From positions 1,116,001 through 1,180,000 of the forward strand of contig JADJON010000001.1 of the NCBI GenBank assembly GCA_016713765.1: a stretch of 64,000 bases of DNA, read 5' to 3'. Shown here one piece after another: positions 45,372 to 54,537 of this stretch. The stretch comes from Bacteroidota bacterium (lineage in GTDB: Bacteria; Bacteroidota; Bacteroidia; AKYH767-A; 2013-40CM-41-45). The notes under the pieces were generated by a model, which saw nothing but the letters and a program-made list of their open reading frames with translations, was not told the DNA's origin and made no database searches. The position numbers were made by a program, and so were the translations under genes. Each line of letters starts with the position of its first letter. Within the stretch, counting starts at the first letter, position 1.

Positions 45372-45947
45372 TTATTTGATTGCTTCTTCGATCTCTTTGG
45401 CTGGAACGATCCAGAGTATGGCGATGAGTAGAAAGATGATGCCGGAGATCATGGGATGTACATACGCCAGCGGAATGGCTGCCGCGTAAGCGATCTGCGA
45501 TACGATTCCTTTTTTTGCGTGCCTTTGAAAGGCCGATTTCAACTGATCGTCCTTCGCGTGATGACGTTCGATGGATTTCTGAAGTATGAAATACGCGATA
45601 CCCGCGGCTGTCAGGTTGACCGCATACAAGGCCACGGGATTCGACTCGAAATGATTCTCCCCCATCCAGGCCGTGGTGAAGGGAATGAGCGATAGCCAAA
45701 ACAACAGATGCAGGTTCGTGAGCAGGATGCCGGAGTTCACGCGGCGTGCGGTATGCATCAGGTGATGGTGGTTACCCCAGTAAATTCCGATGTACAGGAA
45801 ACTCAGGACATAGCTGATGAATACCGGCCAAAGCGCCAGCAGGTCTGTCCAGTTGGTACCATGGGGTACCTTCAATTCAAGGACCATGATGGTGATGATG
45901 ATGGCCAGCACGCCATCACTAAAGGCTTCCAGTCGGTTCTTTTCCAT
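45372..45947 (-). CDS. TMEM175-family potassium channel-like protein (DUF1211)
   Basis: A 191-residue membrane protein with about six helices. The first contains RLEAFSDGVLAIIITIMVLE, the R-x-x-x-F-S-D-G-V signature of TMEM175 channels, whose bacterial forms are tetrameric K+-permeable channels. NHHHLMHTARRVNSGILLTN is also typical. There is no ligand-binding domain. Its stop is 8 bases from the convergent chitinase stop. It follows the YkgJ-like gene after 6 bases on the same strand, so the two are probably co-transcribed. Confidence 0.88.
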   Translation of the reverse strand: MEKNRLEAFSDGVLAIIITIMVLELKVPHGTNWTDLLALWPVFISYVLSFLYIGIYWGNHHHLMHTARRVNSGILLTNLHLLFWLSLIPFTTAWMGENHFESNPVALYAVNLTAAGIAYFILQKSIERHHAKDDQLKSAFQRHAKKGIVSQIAYAAAIPLAYVHPMISGIIFLLIAILWIVPAKEIEEAIK

Positions 45948-45953
45948 TTTGAA

Positions 45954-46445
45954 TTATCGATAATGTGCTTTCAGGCGTTCCAGCACTTCGGCGACTGCCG
46001 GGCAGACCATGGTATTGTGGTAGGTGATCCCGAGCTTTTCACGGATGTCGCGTTGTTGGGTGTGTGGAAATTCCCGGCAGGCGTTCGGGCGGTTTTCATA
46101 GACACTGCAATAGTTGTCGCCGCCAAGAAACGGGCAGGGCATCGACCGGAACACGTAATCGCCGTCCTCGTCGATCCGAAGATGACGCTCGGTGAACTCG
46201 GCGGGACGTATTCGGAAATGTCCGGCCAATCGATCCACATCCTTGCTCAGGAGCAGGGGGCCGGTGGTCCGGCAACAGTTGCCGCATTGCAGGCAATCGA
46301 TGTGTTCGAATGCCTCATCGTGTAACCGATTGGTCGTCTGGTCCAGGTCGGCCGGTCGGCTCTTCTTCAACCGTTCGAGAAAGGCTTTGTTTTCCTTCTT
46401 CCGGTTAACGGCTTGTTCCAGTAACGTGCGGTATTCGGGCAGCAT
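45954..46445 (-). CDS. YkgJ-like cysteine-cluster protein
   Basis: A 163-residue soluble protein with a cysteine arrangement of the YkgJ / UPF0153 family. CLQCGNCCRTTGPLLL is followed by MPCPFLGGDNYCSVYENRPNA-C-REFP and a late MVCPAV, eight or more cysteines that are expected to bind zinc or an Fe-S cluster. The biochemical function of the family is not established. It is followed by the TMEM175-like gene after 6 bases. A TATCTTTA box lies 13-24 bases upstream of the start. Confidence 0.88.
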   Translation of the reverse strand: MLPEYRTLLEQAVNRKKENKAFLERLKKSRPADLDQTTNRLHDEAFEHIDCLQCGNCCRTTGPLLLSKDVDRLAGHFRIRPAEFTERHLRIDEDGDYVFRSMPCPFLGGDNYCSVYENRPNACREFPHTQQRDIREKLGITYHNTMVCPAVAEVLERLKAHYR

Positions 46446-46461
46446 TCAGTGGGAGATCGCT

Positions 46462-46469
46462 TAAAGATA
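46462..46469 (-). promoter_or_regulatory. Possible -7 element for the YkgJ-like gene
   Basis: TATCTTTA on the minus strand, just beyond the groL terminator, would give a 13-base leader before the start at 46445. It is one base off TAnnTTTG. Confidence 0.35.
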
Positions 46470-46480
46470 ATGGGCGGGGA

Positions 46481-46518
46481 AATAAAAAAGAAAACCCCCG
46501 CCGGATGGCAGGGGTTTC
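46481..46518 (-). terminator. Intrinsic terminator of groES-groL
   Basis: On the minus strand, GAAACCCC-T-GCC pairs with GGC-G-GGGGTTTTC around a 4-base loop with one internal mismatch, and is followed by CTTTTTTATT. Confidence 0.85.
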
Positions 46519-46537
46519 TTTTCTGAAGCAGTGGATC

Positions 46538-48178
<1,641 letters not shown>

Positions 48179-48261
48179 TTATGAGTTGTTTGTTGAGTTA
48201 GACTGAATGTATTGGAGGTACTGAAAAATGAAATCGCCGTTCCCGGTCCGCCGAAGGTGGA

Positions 48262-48540
48262 TCAGAGTACGGCGAAGATGTCGCTCTCGCGCATGATGAG
48301 AAGCTCGCGTCCGTCGATGGTGATTTCGGTACCGGCATATTTACCATAAAGAACCGAGTCGCCTACTTTCACGGTCATCGGCTCGTCTTTCTTACCCGTG
48401 CCGATAGCTACGACTTTACCACGCTGCGGTTTTTCTTTCGCGGTGTCCGGAATGATGATTCCGGATGCGGTCTTTTCTTCTGCCGCTGCTGCTTCTACCA
48501 GCACGCGATCGCCCAGGGGCTTCAGGGTGAGTTTGCTCAT
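48262..48540 (-). CDS. groES: Co-chaperonin GroES (Hsp10)
   Basis: The heptameric lid of GroEL. The 92-residue protein has [39 protein letters not shown] and the end [14 protein letters not shown]; the mobile loop is TASGIIIPD. The ATG at 48540 gives the normal length; the longer frame from 48567 adds nine unrelated residues. No CIRCE inverted repeat is found upstream. A TCTATTTG box (48572-48565) and a TGGCACG half-site (48615-48609) are the only promoter-like elements noted. Confidence 0.97.
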   Translation of the reverse strand: MSKLTLKPLGDRVLVEAAAAEEKTASGIIIPDTAKEKPQRGKVVAIGTGKKDEPMTVKVGDSVLYGKYAGTEITIDGRELLIMRESDIFAVL

Positions 48541-48733
48541 GAGTGTATTGATTTTAAGGTTGGACAAATAGAGTTGACTGACTTACGTCGACCGCCGTGG
48601 TCAGAAAACGTGCCAGTGGTTGTGTTTTCTTCGTTTCCTGACAAAATTTCAATCTTTTTAAAATCCAAGGAAGAGGTGTCAGGGATTTAAGTGACAAACT
48701 TTCAGCGCTGGGGGATTTCAGTTTTTGTCTGTG

Positions 48734-48772
48734 CCGAAAAACGCGAAAAGCCGCCATGGAGGCAGCTTTTCG
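48734..48772 (-). terminator. Intrinsic terminator after secG
   Basis: CGAAAAGCTGCC pairs with GGCGGCTTTTCG on the minus strand (one G-T pair) around a loop of about five bases, followed by CGTTTTTCGG. It separates the secG operon from groES-groL. Confidence 0.75.
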
Positions 48773-48791
48773 ACGATTCAGTTCAGTTTCA

Positions 48792-49169
48792 TTACTGAGC
48801 CGGCTGCTGTTGTGCCGGTTCTCCCTGGGCGGGTTGTTGCTGCGCCGGCTGTTGTGCCGGTTGCTGCGGAGCTGCCGGAGTGGTGGTCGGCGCGGCGCCC
48901 GCGTCGATCTGCTCCTGCATCTTGGTACCGATCTCGCGATCGCCTTTCTTCGGCAAGGCAAAACCTGCCAACAGGCAAAGGGATACCAGGCCGATAACGA
49001 GGCCCCAGGTCAGTTTTTCGATGAAATCCGTCGTTTTTTTAACGCCCATGAGCTGGTTGGCTCCGATGATGCCGGACGCGACGCCGCCGCCTTTGGGGTT
49101 CTGGACAAGCACGACCAGAACAAGGAGGATGCAAATGATGATGATGAGGACGGTAATGGCGGTAAACAT
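48792..49169 (-). CDS. secG: Preprotein translocase subunit SecG
   Basis: Accessory subunit of the SecYEG channel. The 125-residue protein has two membrane helices (ITVLIIIICILLVLVVLVQN and LTWGLVIGLVSLCLLAGFAL) joined by NPKGGGVASGIIGANQLMG, the family's Gly-rich loop. The last about 35 residues are an unusual low-complexity Gln/Pro/Ala tail with repeated PAQQ units, absent from short SecGs; its role is unknown. It lies 4 bases after the TPR/disordered gene. Confidence 0.94.
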   Translation of the reverse strand: MFTAITVLIIIICILLVLVVLVQNPKGGGVASGIIGANQLMGVKKTTDFIEKLTWGLVIGLVSLCLLAGFALPKKGDREIGTKMQEQIDAGAAPTTTPAAPQQPAQQPAQQQPAQGEPAQQQPAQ

Positions 49170-49173
49170 TGCT

Positions 49174-50562
49174 TTATAGGTCTTCGCTCGACGAACTGTT
49201 AAGTTTTTCGTCTATTTCGCGGACAAGGGCGGCAAAGTAAGCGCTTTTTTCCGGATGAAGCAAGCCCAGTCTTTGGTAGGCGGATCGCGCCTTCAGTAAA
49301 TTTCCCTGAGCGGCGTAAATGCCTGCAAGTGTCTCAGAAACAATGTCTTCGTGTTCCTCAACGCTTCGTTTGGCCTGTACAACGGGGTTAAAGAACTCGG
49401 TCTTTGACGGTACGATCCGGGGCTCTTCCGCGATGAATTTATCAATCAGGGCACTCTGTTCGTCGGTGGCTTTTGCAGGAATGACAGTGCCGGGTAGGGT
49501 AGCCGCTTTGATCGGCTCCCGCTCGTCCTTTTGATCGTCTTCAGCATGAACAGCTTCGACGGCACCAAAACCATCGACCTGTTTCGATCGCAGCCAGGCG
49601 AAGAAGTTCCCGCTTACCGCTTTAGGTTCAGTTGTTTCGGTTTCCGGACTCTTGGCAGTGTCGTGTGATTCCTCAGGACTTACTGAAAGTTCCGGTAATC
49701 GCTCCAGCTCGTGCAGCAGCGTTTCTTCCAAAGCGTACGACAGTCCTTCGCGGAATACCGGATCTTCAAGCGCTTCACTTTCCGCATCCACAATGTCTTC
49801 CGACTTGACAGGTTCCGCCGGCTTTGCATCTGTTACTTTGGTGATTCCGCTTTCCGCTTCTTCGATGGGTTCTTCCGGCATGCCGGCAGGCGCGGTAACG
49901 AGAAAATCGTCAGTAGTCTTTGGAGTATCGTTCAGGATTGTCGGCGCAGCAGGCTCTTCGGGGATGACCTTTGTTTCCCTGACAGTAGCGGTTGAAGCGG
50001 AATCTCCCAGCAACTCCGCCAGGCGACGACGCAAGACCTCACGAGGGTCGTCGTTTTCAATCGGGACAACAGGTGCGAGACTGATCGGCTCTTCCTGAAT
50101 GTGCGGATTGATGATCGCCTCGCGGGAGGGCTCCGGAAGGACCGGTGGTTGTTCCGACATCGGTTCAGGTGTCACCTGCTCCGGTACATAGTGATCGGAG
50201 AAAATTCCTGCCGGAATGGTGCTGTCCACTGCTTGCGCACCAATGAGCAGGGGAGACTCTTCTTTCGCTGCCTCGAGGAACGGGGACTCAGGGGCCGCGG
50301 TAACGGGCTCGCGAAATACACTGTCGGAGCTCGCCTGTACCTGATCGTGTACGATCCGGTAAAGTACCCGACGGTCCGGCTGATGCGCGGCGGCTGTTCG
50401 CAGTGCGGGCTCGTAGCGGATGTGTTGTTGGTCGTGAAAGGCTTTGACGAGCAGCAGATGACCTGCCTGGCAATACGGATGATCGCGCAGCAATTCCTGC
50501 AAAGCACCCGCTTGCGGTGCCGCCTTGCCGGCCAATAGCTCGTGGAAATGCCGATAATCCAT
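49174..50562 (-). CDS. Acidic disordered protein with helical-repeat ends
   Basis: A 462-residue protein without signal or membrane segment. Residues 1-70 are helical and TPR-like (LLRDHPYCQAGHLLLVKAF). Residues about 75-390 are an acidic, low-complexity, Glu/Pro/Ser/Thr-rich region with little predicted structure, and the last 60 residues again form a TPR-like pair (VSETLAGIYAAQGNLLKARS, then LHPEKSAYFAALV). It is conserved at this place, between lptE and secG, in Bacteroidota as far as I recall, but I know no function. Its start overlaps the lptE stop by one base (TAATG). Confidence 0.78.
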   Translation of the reverse strand: MDYRHFHELLAGKAAPQAGALQELLRDHPYCQAGHLLLVKAFHDQQHIRYEPALRTAAAHQPDRRVLYRIVHDQVQASSDSVFREPVTAAPESPFLEAAKEESPLLIGAQAVDSTIPAGIFSDHYVPEQVTPEPMSEQPPVLPEPSREAIINPHIQEEPISLAPVVPIENDDPREVLRRRLAELLGDSASTATVRETKVIPEEPAAPTILNDTPKTTDDFLVTAPAGMPEEPIEEAESGITKVTDAKPAEPVKSEDIVDAESEALEDPVFREGLSYALEETLLHELERLPELSVSPEESHDTAKSPETETTEPKAVSGNFFAWLRSKQVDGFGAVEAVHAEDDQKDEREPIKAATLPGTVIPAKATDEQSALIDKFIAEEPRIVPSKTEFFNPVVQAKRSVEEHEDIVSETLAGIYAAQGNLLKARSAYQRLGLLHPEKSAYFAALVREIDEKLNSSSSEDL

Positions 50563-51083
50563 TACCAGTTGATCACCGCTTTGTTGAAGATGTCATCGAC
50601 CAGTTGATCGAAGACCTCACGGACCAATTCATCTTCCGCCGCAGCTAAGTTAACCGAGCTGCTGTAATCGGTGAAACGCGAAAAAGAGGATTCAAAACTC
50701 TGTTTCTCGTCTTTCGTATTGGTGTACTTCACACTCACGGTGATCGTAAGACGGTTCTTGGCGGCCGTTTCGTTTGGTAGGATCGCCTGTGGGGCCACGG
50801 AATATCCCGTGATCGCCCCTTCCAGTTGCAGGTCGCCGTTGCGGTCCACGACTGTCAGCCCGGTTTGCCCGATGAATTTTTCTTTCAATCGTTCGGTAAA
50901 GGTCTGACTGAGGTTGGCGGGACCAAGCGGAGCCGTTTTAGGAAAGAACTTGACCGTGATCGTCTTCACATCCGGCGGAATGGACGCGCCGGAAAGCGAG
51001 TAATTCACCTTGCATCCGCCCAGCAGCATCAGCGTAGCGAGCAGGAAGCTCAGGGTGAACGATCGGTACGCGTGGGTCCGCAT
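50562..51083 (-). CDS. lptE: LPS assembly lipoprotein LptE
   Basis: A 173-residue lipoprotein (lipobox LGG-C24) followed by KVNYSLSGASIPPDVKTITV and NLSQTFTERLKEKFIGQTGL, the opening typical of Bacteroidota LptE. Then DLQLEGAITGYSVAPQA, a strand-rich core and a helical end. It should plug the LptD barrel in the outer membrane. The ATG at 51083 is chosen because it starts a standard lipoprotein signal; the longer frame to 51158 overlaps the regulator gene. It lies between the sigma-54 activator and the disordered protein. Confidence 0.88.
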   Translation of the reverse strand: MRTHAYRSFTLSFLLATLMLLGGCKVNYSLSGASIPPDVKTITVKFFPKTAPLGPANLSQTFTERLKEKFIGQTGLTVVDRNGDLQLEGAITGYSVAPQAILPNETAAKNRLTITVSVKYTNTKDEKQSFESSFSRFTDYSSSVNLAAAEDELVREVFDQLVDDIFNKAVINW

Positions 51084-51154
51084 GGTGTTGGGAATAACGG
51101 CGGCAAATTCCCTAACGCGCCGTGGATACGCAAATTTTAATTCGGTCATCCGGG

Positions 51155-52399
51155 TCAATGGATTCCGTATTCGTTCATCTTCCTGTACAGCGTGCGCTCG
51201 GAGATGCCGAGTTCTTTCGCCGCGAGTTTACGTCGGCCTTTGTGCTTCTGAAGCGCCTTCCGAATGAATTCTTTCTCTTTGTCTTCGAGTGAAAGCGATT
51301 CTTCCAGCTCTTCGTGGTCCTGGATCGGCGATACGGTAACGACCGGTTGTGGTGAAGCCGGCTGAATCGTCACGGATGGTTCATGCGTGTGCAGGATCGA
51401 ATGTACCGGTTCGGGTCGGAGGCGGTTGATGACCTGCTCGTGTCGTTCCTTCCAGGTGGAATCGTTGCCACTGCCCTGCATGATCTCGTTGATGAGCAGT
51501 TTCATGTCGTTCATGTCCTTCTTCATGTCGAAGAGGACCTTGTACAACAACTCGCGCTCGGTAAAGGCTTCCTGGCTCTTGGCTTCGTCGCGCAACAGCA
51601 TGGGCACAGAAGAAGCGGGCACGTGAGGCAGGTAACGCGACAGGGTCTCGCCGTTAATCTCCCGGCTCTTTTCCAGGATGGACAACTGCTCGGTGATATT
51701 CTTCAGTTGCCGGATATTCCCCGGCCAGCGGTATTCGGTCAGGACCTGCACGGCATCCGGCGTCAGGGCCAGCGCCGGCACGCGGTATTTTTCCGAAAAG
51801 TCGTGGGCGAATTTCCGGAAGAGGAGGTAGATGTCTTCCTTCCGGTCACGCAGCGGCGGGATCCGGATCGGAACGGTGTTGAGGCGGTAGTAGAGGTCTT
51901 CGCGGAACTTGCCGTTGGCAATGGCCTGCTGCATGTCAACGTTGGTTGCGCCGACAATGCGCACGTTCGTCTTCTGCACTTTCGAGGAACCGACTTTGAT
52001 GAACTCTCCGGTCTCCAATACGCGCAACAGGCGGACCTGGGTGTTGAGCGGAAGCTCGCCCACTTCGTCGAGGAAGATCGTGCCGCCGTTCGCTACTTCG
52101 AAGTAACCTTTCCGTGCTTCATGCGCGCCGGTGAACGAGCCTTTCTCGTGACCGAATAGTTCCGAGTCGATCGTGCCTTCGGGAATGGCGCCGCAGTTCA
52201 CGGCGATGTACGGGCCGTGCTTGCGCGGACTGAGCTGGTGGATGATCTGCGGGAACACTTCCTTGCCCACGCCGCTTTCCCCGAAGATCAGGACGCTGAT
52301 CTCGGTCGGCGCTACCTGTCGGGCAACATTGATGGCATGCTCGAGCAGGGGGGAGCCGCCGATGATGCCGAACCGCGCTTTGATCTCGTTCGTGTTCAT
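51155..52399 (-). CDS. Sigma-54-dependent transcriptional activator
   Basis: A 414-residue bacterial enhancer-binding protein. There is no N-terminal receiver or sensor domain: the AAA+ domain starts almost at once, with Walker A GESGVGKE (40-47), the sigma-54 loop GSFTGA (GAFTGA variant), Walker B GTIFLDEVGELP and the arginine-finger region FREDLYYRLN. A linker of about 110 residues with a coiled-coil-like stretch (LLYKVLFDMKKDMNDMK) leads to a Fis-type helix-turn-helix (RRKLAAKELGISERTLYRKM). Without a sensor it must be controlled by partners or by its own level. It sits between miaB and lptE. Confidence 0.93.
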   Translation of the reverse strand: MNTNEIKARFGIIGGSPLLEHAINVARQVAPTEISVLIFGESGVGKEVFPQIIHQLSPRKHGPYIAVNCGAIPEGTIDSELFGHEKGSFTGAHEARKGYFEVANGGTIFLDEVGELPLNTQVRLLRVLETGEFIKVGSSKVQKTNVRIVGATNVDMQQAIANGKFREDLYYRLNTVPIRIPPLRDRKEDIYLLFRKFAHDFSEKYRVPALALTPDAVQVLTEYRWPGNIRQLKNITEQLSILEKSREINGETLSRYLPHVPASSVPMLLRDEAKSQEAFTERELLYKVLFDMKKDMNDMKLLINEIMQGSGNDSTWKERHEQVINRLRPEPVHSILHTHEPSVTIQPASPQPVVTVSPIQDHEELEESLSLEDKEKEFIRKALQKHKGRRKLAAKELGISERTLYRKMNEYGIH

Positions 52400-52414
52400 G
52401 CTGCTTTCAGTCGT

Positions 52415-53899
52415 TTAGTCCGCGCGGCCTGTCGCTTCGCCCAGCAGGGTGGCGGAGGTGCAATCGTTCACTTTAACGAAGACGTAATCGCCGGGCTGAT
52501 AGTGTTGCTTCGGAAACACCACCACTTTATTCTGGGTGGTGCGACCGCTGAGGTGCGCGTCCGAACGCTTGCTCAGCGACTCCACCAATACCTCGAAGGT
52601 GCGGCCGATGTCGCGCCGGTTGCTCTCAAGCGAAAGTTTGTTCTGCAGGTCGATGATCTCGGTCAGCCGGCGGGTTTTGACCTCGTCAGCGATATCGTCG
52701 GGATACTTCCGCGCCGCCAGGGTGCCGGGGCGTTCGGAGTATTTGAACATGAAGGCGTAATCGTAGCCGGACCATTGCATCAACGACAAGGTGTCGCGAT
52801 GCTGTTCTTCGGTCTCGCCGCAGAATCCGCTGATGATATCGGTGGAAACACCGCAGCCCGGTACGATCCGGCGGATCGCTTCGATGCGCTGCATGTAGTC
52901 TTCCCGCGTGTATCCGCGGTTCATCTTTTCGAGCACTTCGCTGTTGCCCGACTGCACCGGGAGGTGGATGTACTTACAGATGTTGGGATACTTCGCCATC
53001 ACCTCCAGCACCGCTTCGGTGATGTCGCGCGGATTGCTGGTGGAAAAACGGATCCGCAGCTTCGGACTGACCTGCGCGACGCGCTCCATCAGATCGGCGA
53101 AGGTGACGAACTGTTGCTGCTCTTCTTCCGGCAGGCGGTGGTTGAGAGCGTCCTGTACGGTGGTTTCCGGCAGGTCTTTCTTCGGACCGCCTCCCCACCA
53201 GAGGTAGGAATCGACGTTCTGTCCAAGGAGCGTAACCTCCTTGTAACCTTGTTCGACGAGCTGTCGTGCTTCCTGCACGATGGATTCCGGATCGCGGCTG
53301 CGTTCGCGACCGCGGGTAAAGGGTACCACGCAGAACGAACACATGTTGTCGCAACCCCGCATGATCGAGATGAAAGCGGTGATGCCGTTGCTGCCGAGGC
53401 GCACGGGGCTGATCTCCGCGTAGGTCTCCTCGCGCGAGAGCAGCACGTTCACGGCTTTCTGGCCGGAGCCGGCAGCAGCGATGAGATTCGGAAGATCGCG
53501 GTAGGCGTCGGGACCTACGACGATGTCGACCAGCTGTTCTTGTTCGAGCAGTTGGGTCTTCAGCCGTTCGGCCATGCAGCCGAGCACACCCACGATCTGG
53601 TCGGGTTTGCGGTTCTTACCGTGGCGAAGGTCCCGCAGCCGACCCCACACGCGCTGCTCGGCATTGTCGCGGATCGCGCAGGTGTTGAGCAGGATCAGGT
53701 CGGCTTCTTCCAGCACCCGGGTGGTGGAGTAGCCGCAATCGCGGAGGATGGATGCCACGATCTCGCTGTCGGAAAAGTTCATCTGGCAGCCGTAGCTCTC
53801 CAGGTAAAGCAGTTTGCTCCGCTGTTCCCCGGCTTCCGGCAGCACCAGGGCTTCCCCTTGCCGCGATTCGTCGATCTCCTTGTTCCCGAATTTCTCCAT
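52415..53899 (-). CDS. miaB: tRNA-2-methylthio-N6-dimethylallyladenosine synthase
   Basis: A radical-SAM methylthiotransferase acting on A37 of tRNAs. The 494-residue protein has an N-terminal domain with three cluster cysteines ([34 protein letters not shown]), the radical-SAM motif [37 protein letters not shown] and a C-terminal TRAM domain ending near the stop. RGRERSRDP is the usual MiaB signature. It is the first gene of the minus-strand operon. The consensus promoter lies so close that the ATG at 53899 would have a leader of only about four bases. Confidence 0.95.
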   Translation of the reverse strand: MEKFGNKEIDESRQGEALVLPEAGEQRSKLLYLESYGCQMNFSDSEIVASILRDCGYSTTRVLEEADLILLNTCAIRDNAEQRVWGRLRDLRHGKNRKPDQIVGVLGCMAERLKTQLLEQEQLVDIVVGPDAYRDLPNLIAAAGSGQKAVNVLLSREETYAEISPVRLGSNGITAFISIMRGCDNMCSFCVVPFTRGRERSRDPESIVQEARQLVEQGYKEVTLLGQNVDSYLWWGGGPKKDLPETTVQDALNHRLPEEEQQQFVTFADLMERVAQVSPKLRIRFSTSNPRDITEAVLEVMAKYPNICKYIHLPVQSGNSEVLEKMNRGYTREDYMQRIEAIRRIVPGCGVSTDIISGFCGETEEQHRDTLSLMQWSGYDYAFMFKYSERPGTLAARKYPDDIADEVKTRRLTEIIDLQNKLSLESNRRDIGRTFEVLVESLSKRSDAHLSGRTTQNKVVVFPKQHYQPGDYVFVKVNDCTSATLLGEATGRAD

Positions 53900-54486
53900 T
53901 GGATGACAAAGATAGCCCCTTGGCGGGTACGTGACAAGTTGTCAGCCGTTAATGATGACTCGGACTGGATTTTTAGTGTAAAAACGGGATTTGTATAATC
54001 GAAAAGGTCGCTGAATGCGGTTCCGGGTACGCTTGCTTCCCATCTCGATTCCAGGGTCGGGGGAAAGGAATTCTGCCTATATATAGGTATGCATGGTCGG
54101 GTTCAGGCGAAGGGAACCGTGGCAATCCAGCCCCGGGTGAACTCGTCACGCTTCCTGCGTTGAGCAACATGCGCAAGCTGATGTGAGGAGTGAACACGGG
54201 AAGCCCGGTGAAACGAAGTCGCCCCGCATCGCTCCCACATCTATACTTCTTTGCAGAAGAATCGCTTGGATTCTGGAGGAAAAAAAATTGAATGAACGTT
54301 CGAAAGGACGTCGGACTGAAAAGGTGTAACCTACTGTGTACGACACGGGTGTGTGTGTTAAACAGGTTGTTGTGGAGGCGCGGTAGTGATGTGTGCGAAA
54401 AAAATGTTGAACGTCGGGAAAGCCTTGCTGGTGGCGGCTTTAAAGGTTGCAAAAATGCGGAGAAATGATTCGGATGTCCCGGGTCG
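53900..54486. other. Long gene-free stretch, possible unrecognised structured RNA
   Basis: Between the divergent miaB and topA genes are 638 bases without a credible gene; this entry covers all but the topA promoter. The visible reading frame on the minus strand (53973-54452) has no domain, a strange composition and looks accidental. The middle part (about 54100-54240) is GC-rich and could fold. There is a 12-base palindrome CCTATATATAGG at 54076-54087 and overlapping hairpins CTTCT/AGAAG and AGAATC/GATTCT at 54247-54274. I looked for tmRNA, RNase P RNA, SRP RNA and group II intron signatures and found none. Confidence 0.5.
53907..53937 (-). promoter_or_regulatory. miaB promoter (nearly leaderless)
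   Basis: On the minus strand, CTTG (TTG at 53937-53935), a 20-base gap and an exact -7 element TATCTTTG (53914-53907). The start near 53903 leaves about four bases before the ATG at 53899. Confidence 0.7.
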
Positions 54487-54519
54487 TTTGAACGATCAAA
54501 AAATAAATGCTTTTATTTG
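54487..54519 (+). promoter_or_regulatory. Probable topA promoter
   Basis: TTTG (54487-54490), a 21-base gap and TTTATTTG (54512-54519), one base off the -7 consensus. The start near 54523 gives a leader of about 15 bases and supports the ATG at 54538 over the TTG at 54517. Confidence 0.55.
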
Positions 54520-54537
54520 CGCCGACTGAAAAAACGG

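Noticed and set aside
48541..48700. CIRCE (HrcA) operator upstream of groES
   Set aside because: No TTAGCACTC-N9-GAGTGCTAA inverted repeat is present.
52217..53998. Long plus-strand frame (593 codons) opposite miaB and the sigma-54 regulator
   Set aside because: It runs antisense across two recognisable genes; no start context or family resemblance.
53973..54452. Minus-strand frame of 159 codons between miaB and topA
   Set aside because: It has no domain, signal or typical composition, and overlaps a region that looks non-coding.
53900..54537. tmRNA, RNase P RNA, SRP RNA or a group II intron
   Set aside because: None of the conserved cores could be found on either strand: GAGGAAAGTC of RNase P, a tRNA-like end with tag frame, the SRP tetraloop region or intron domain V.
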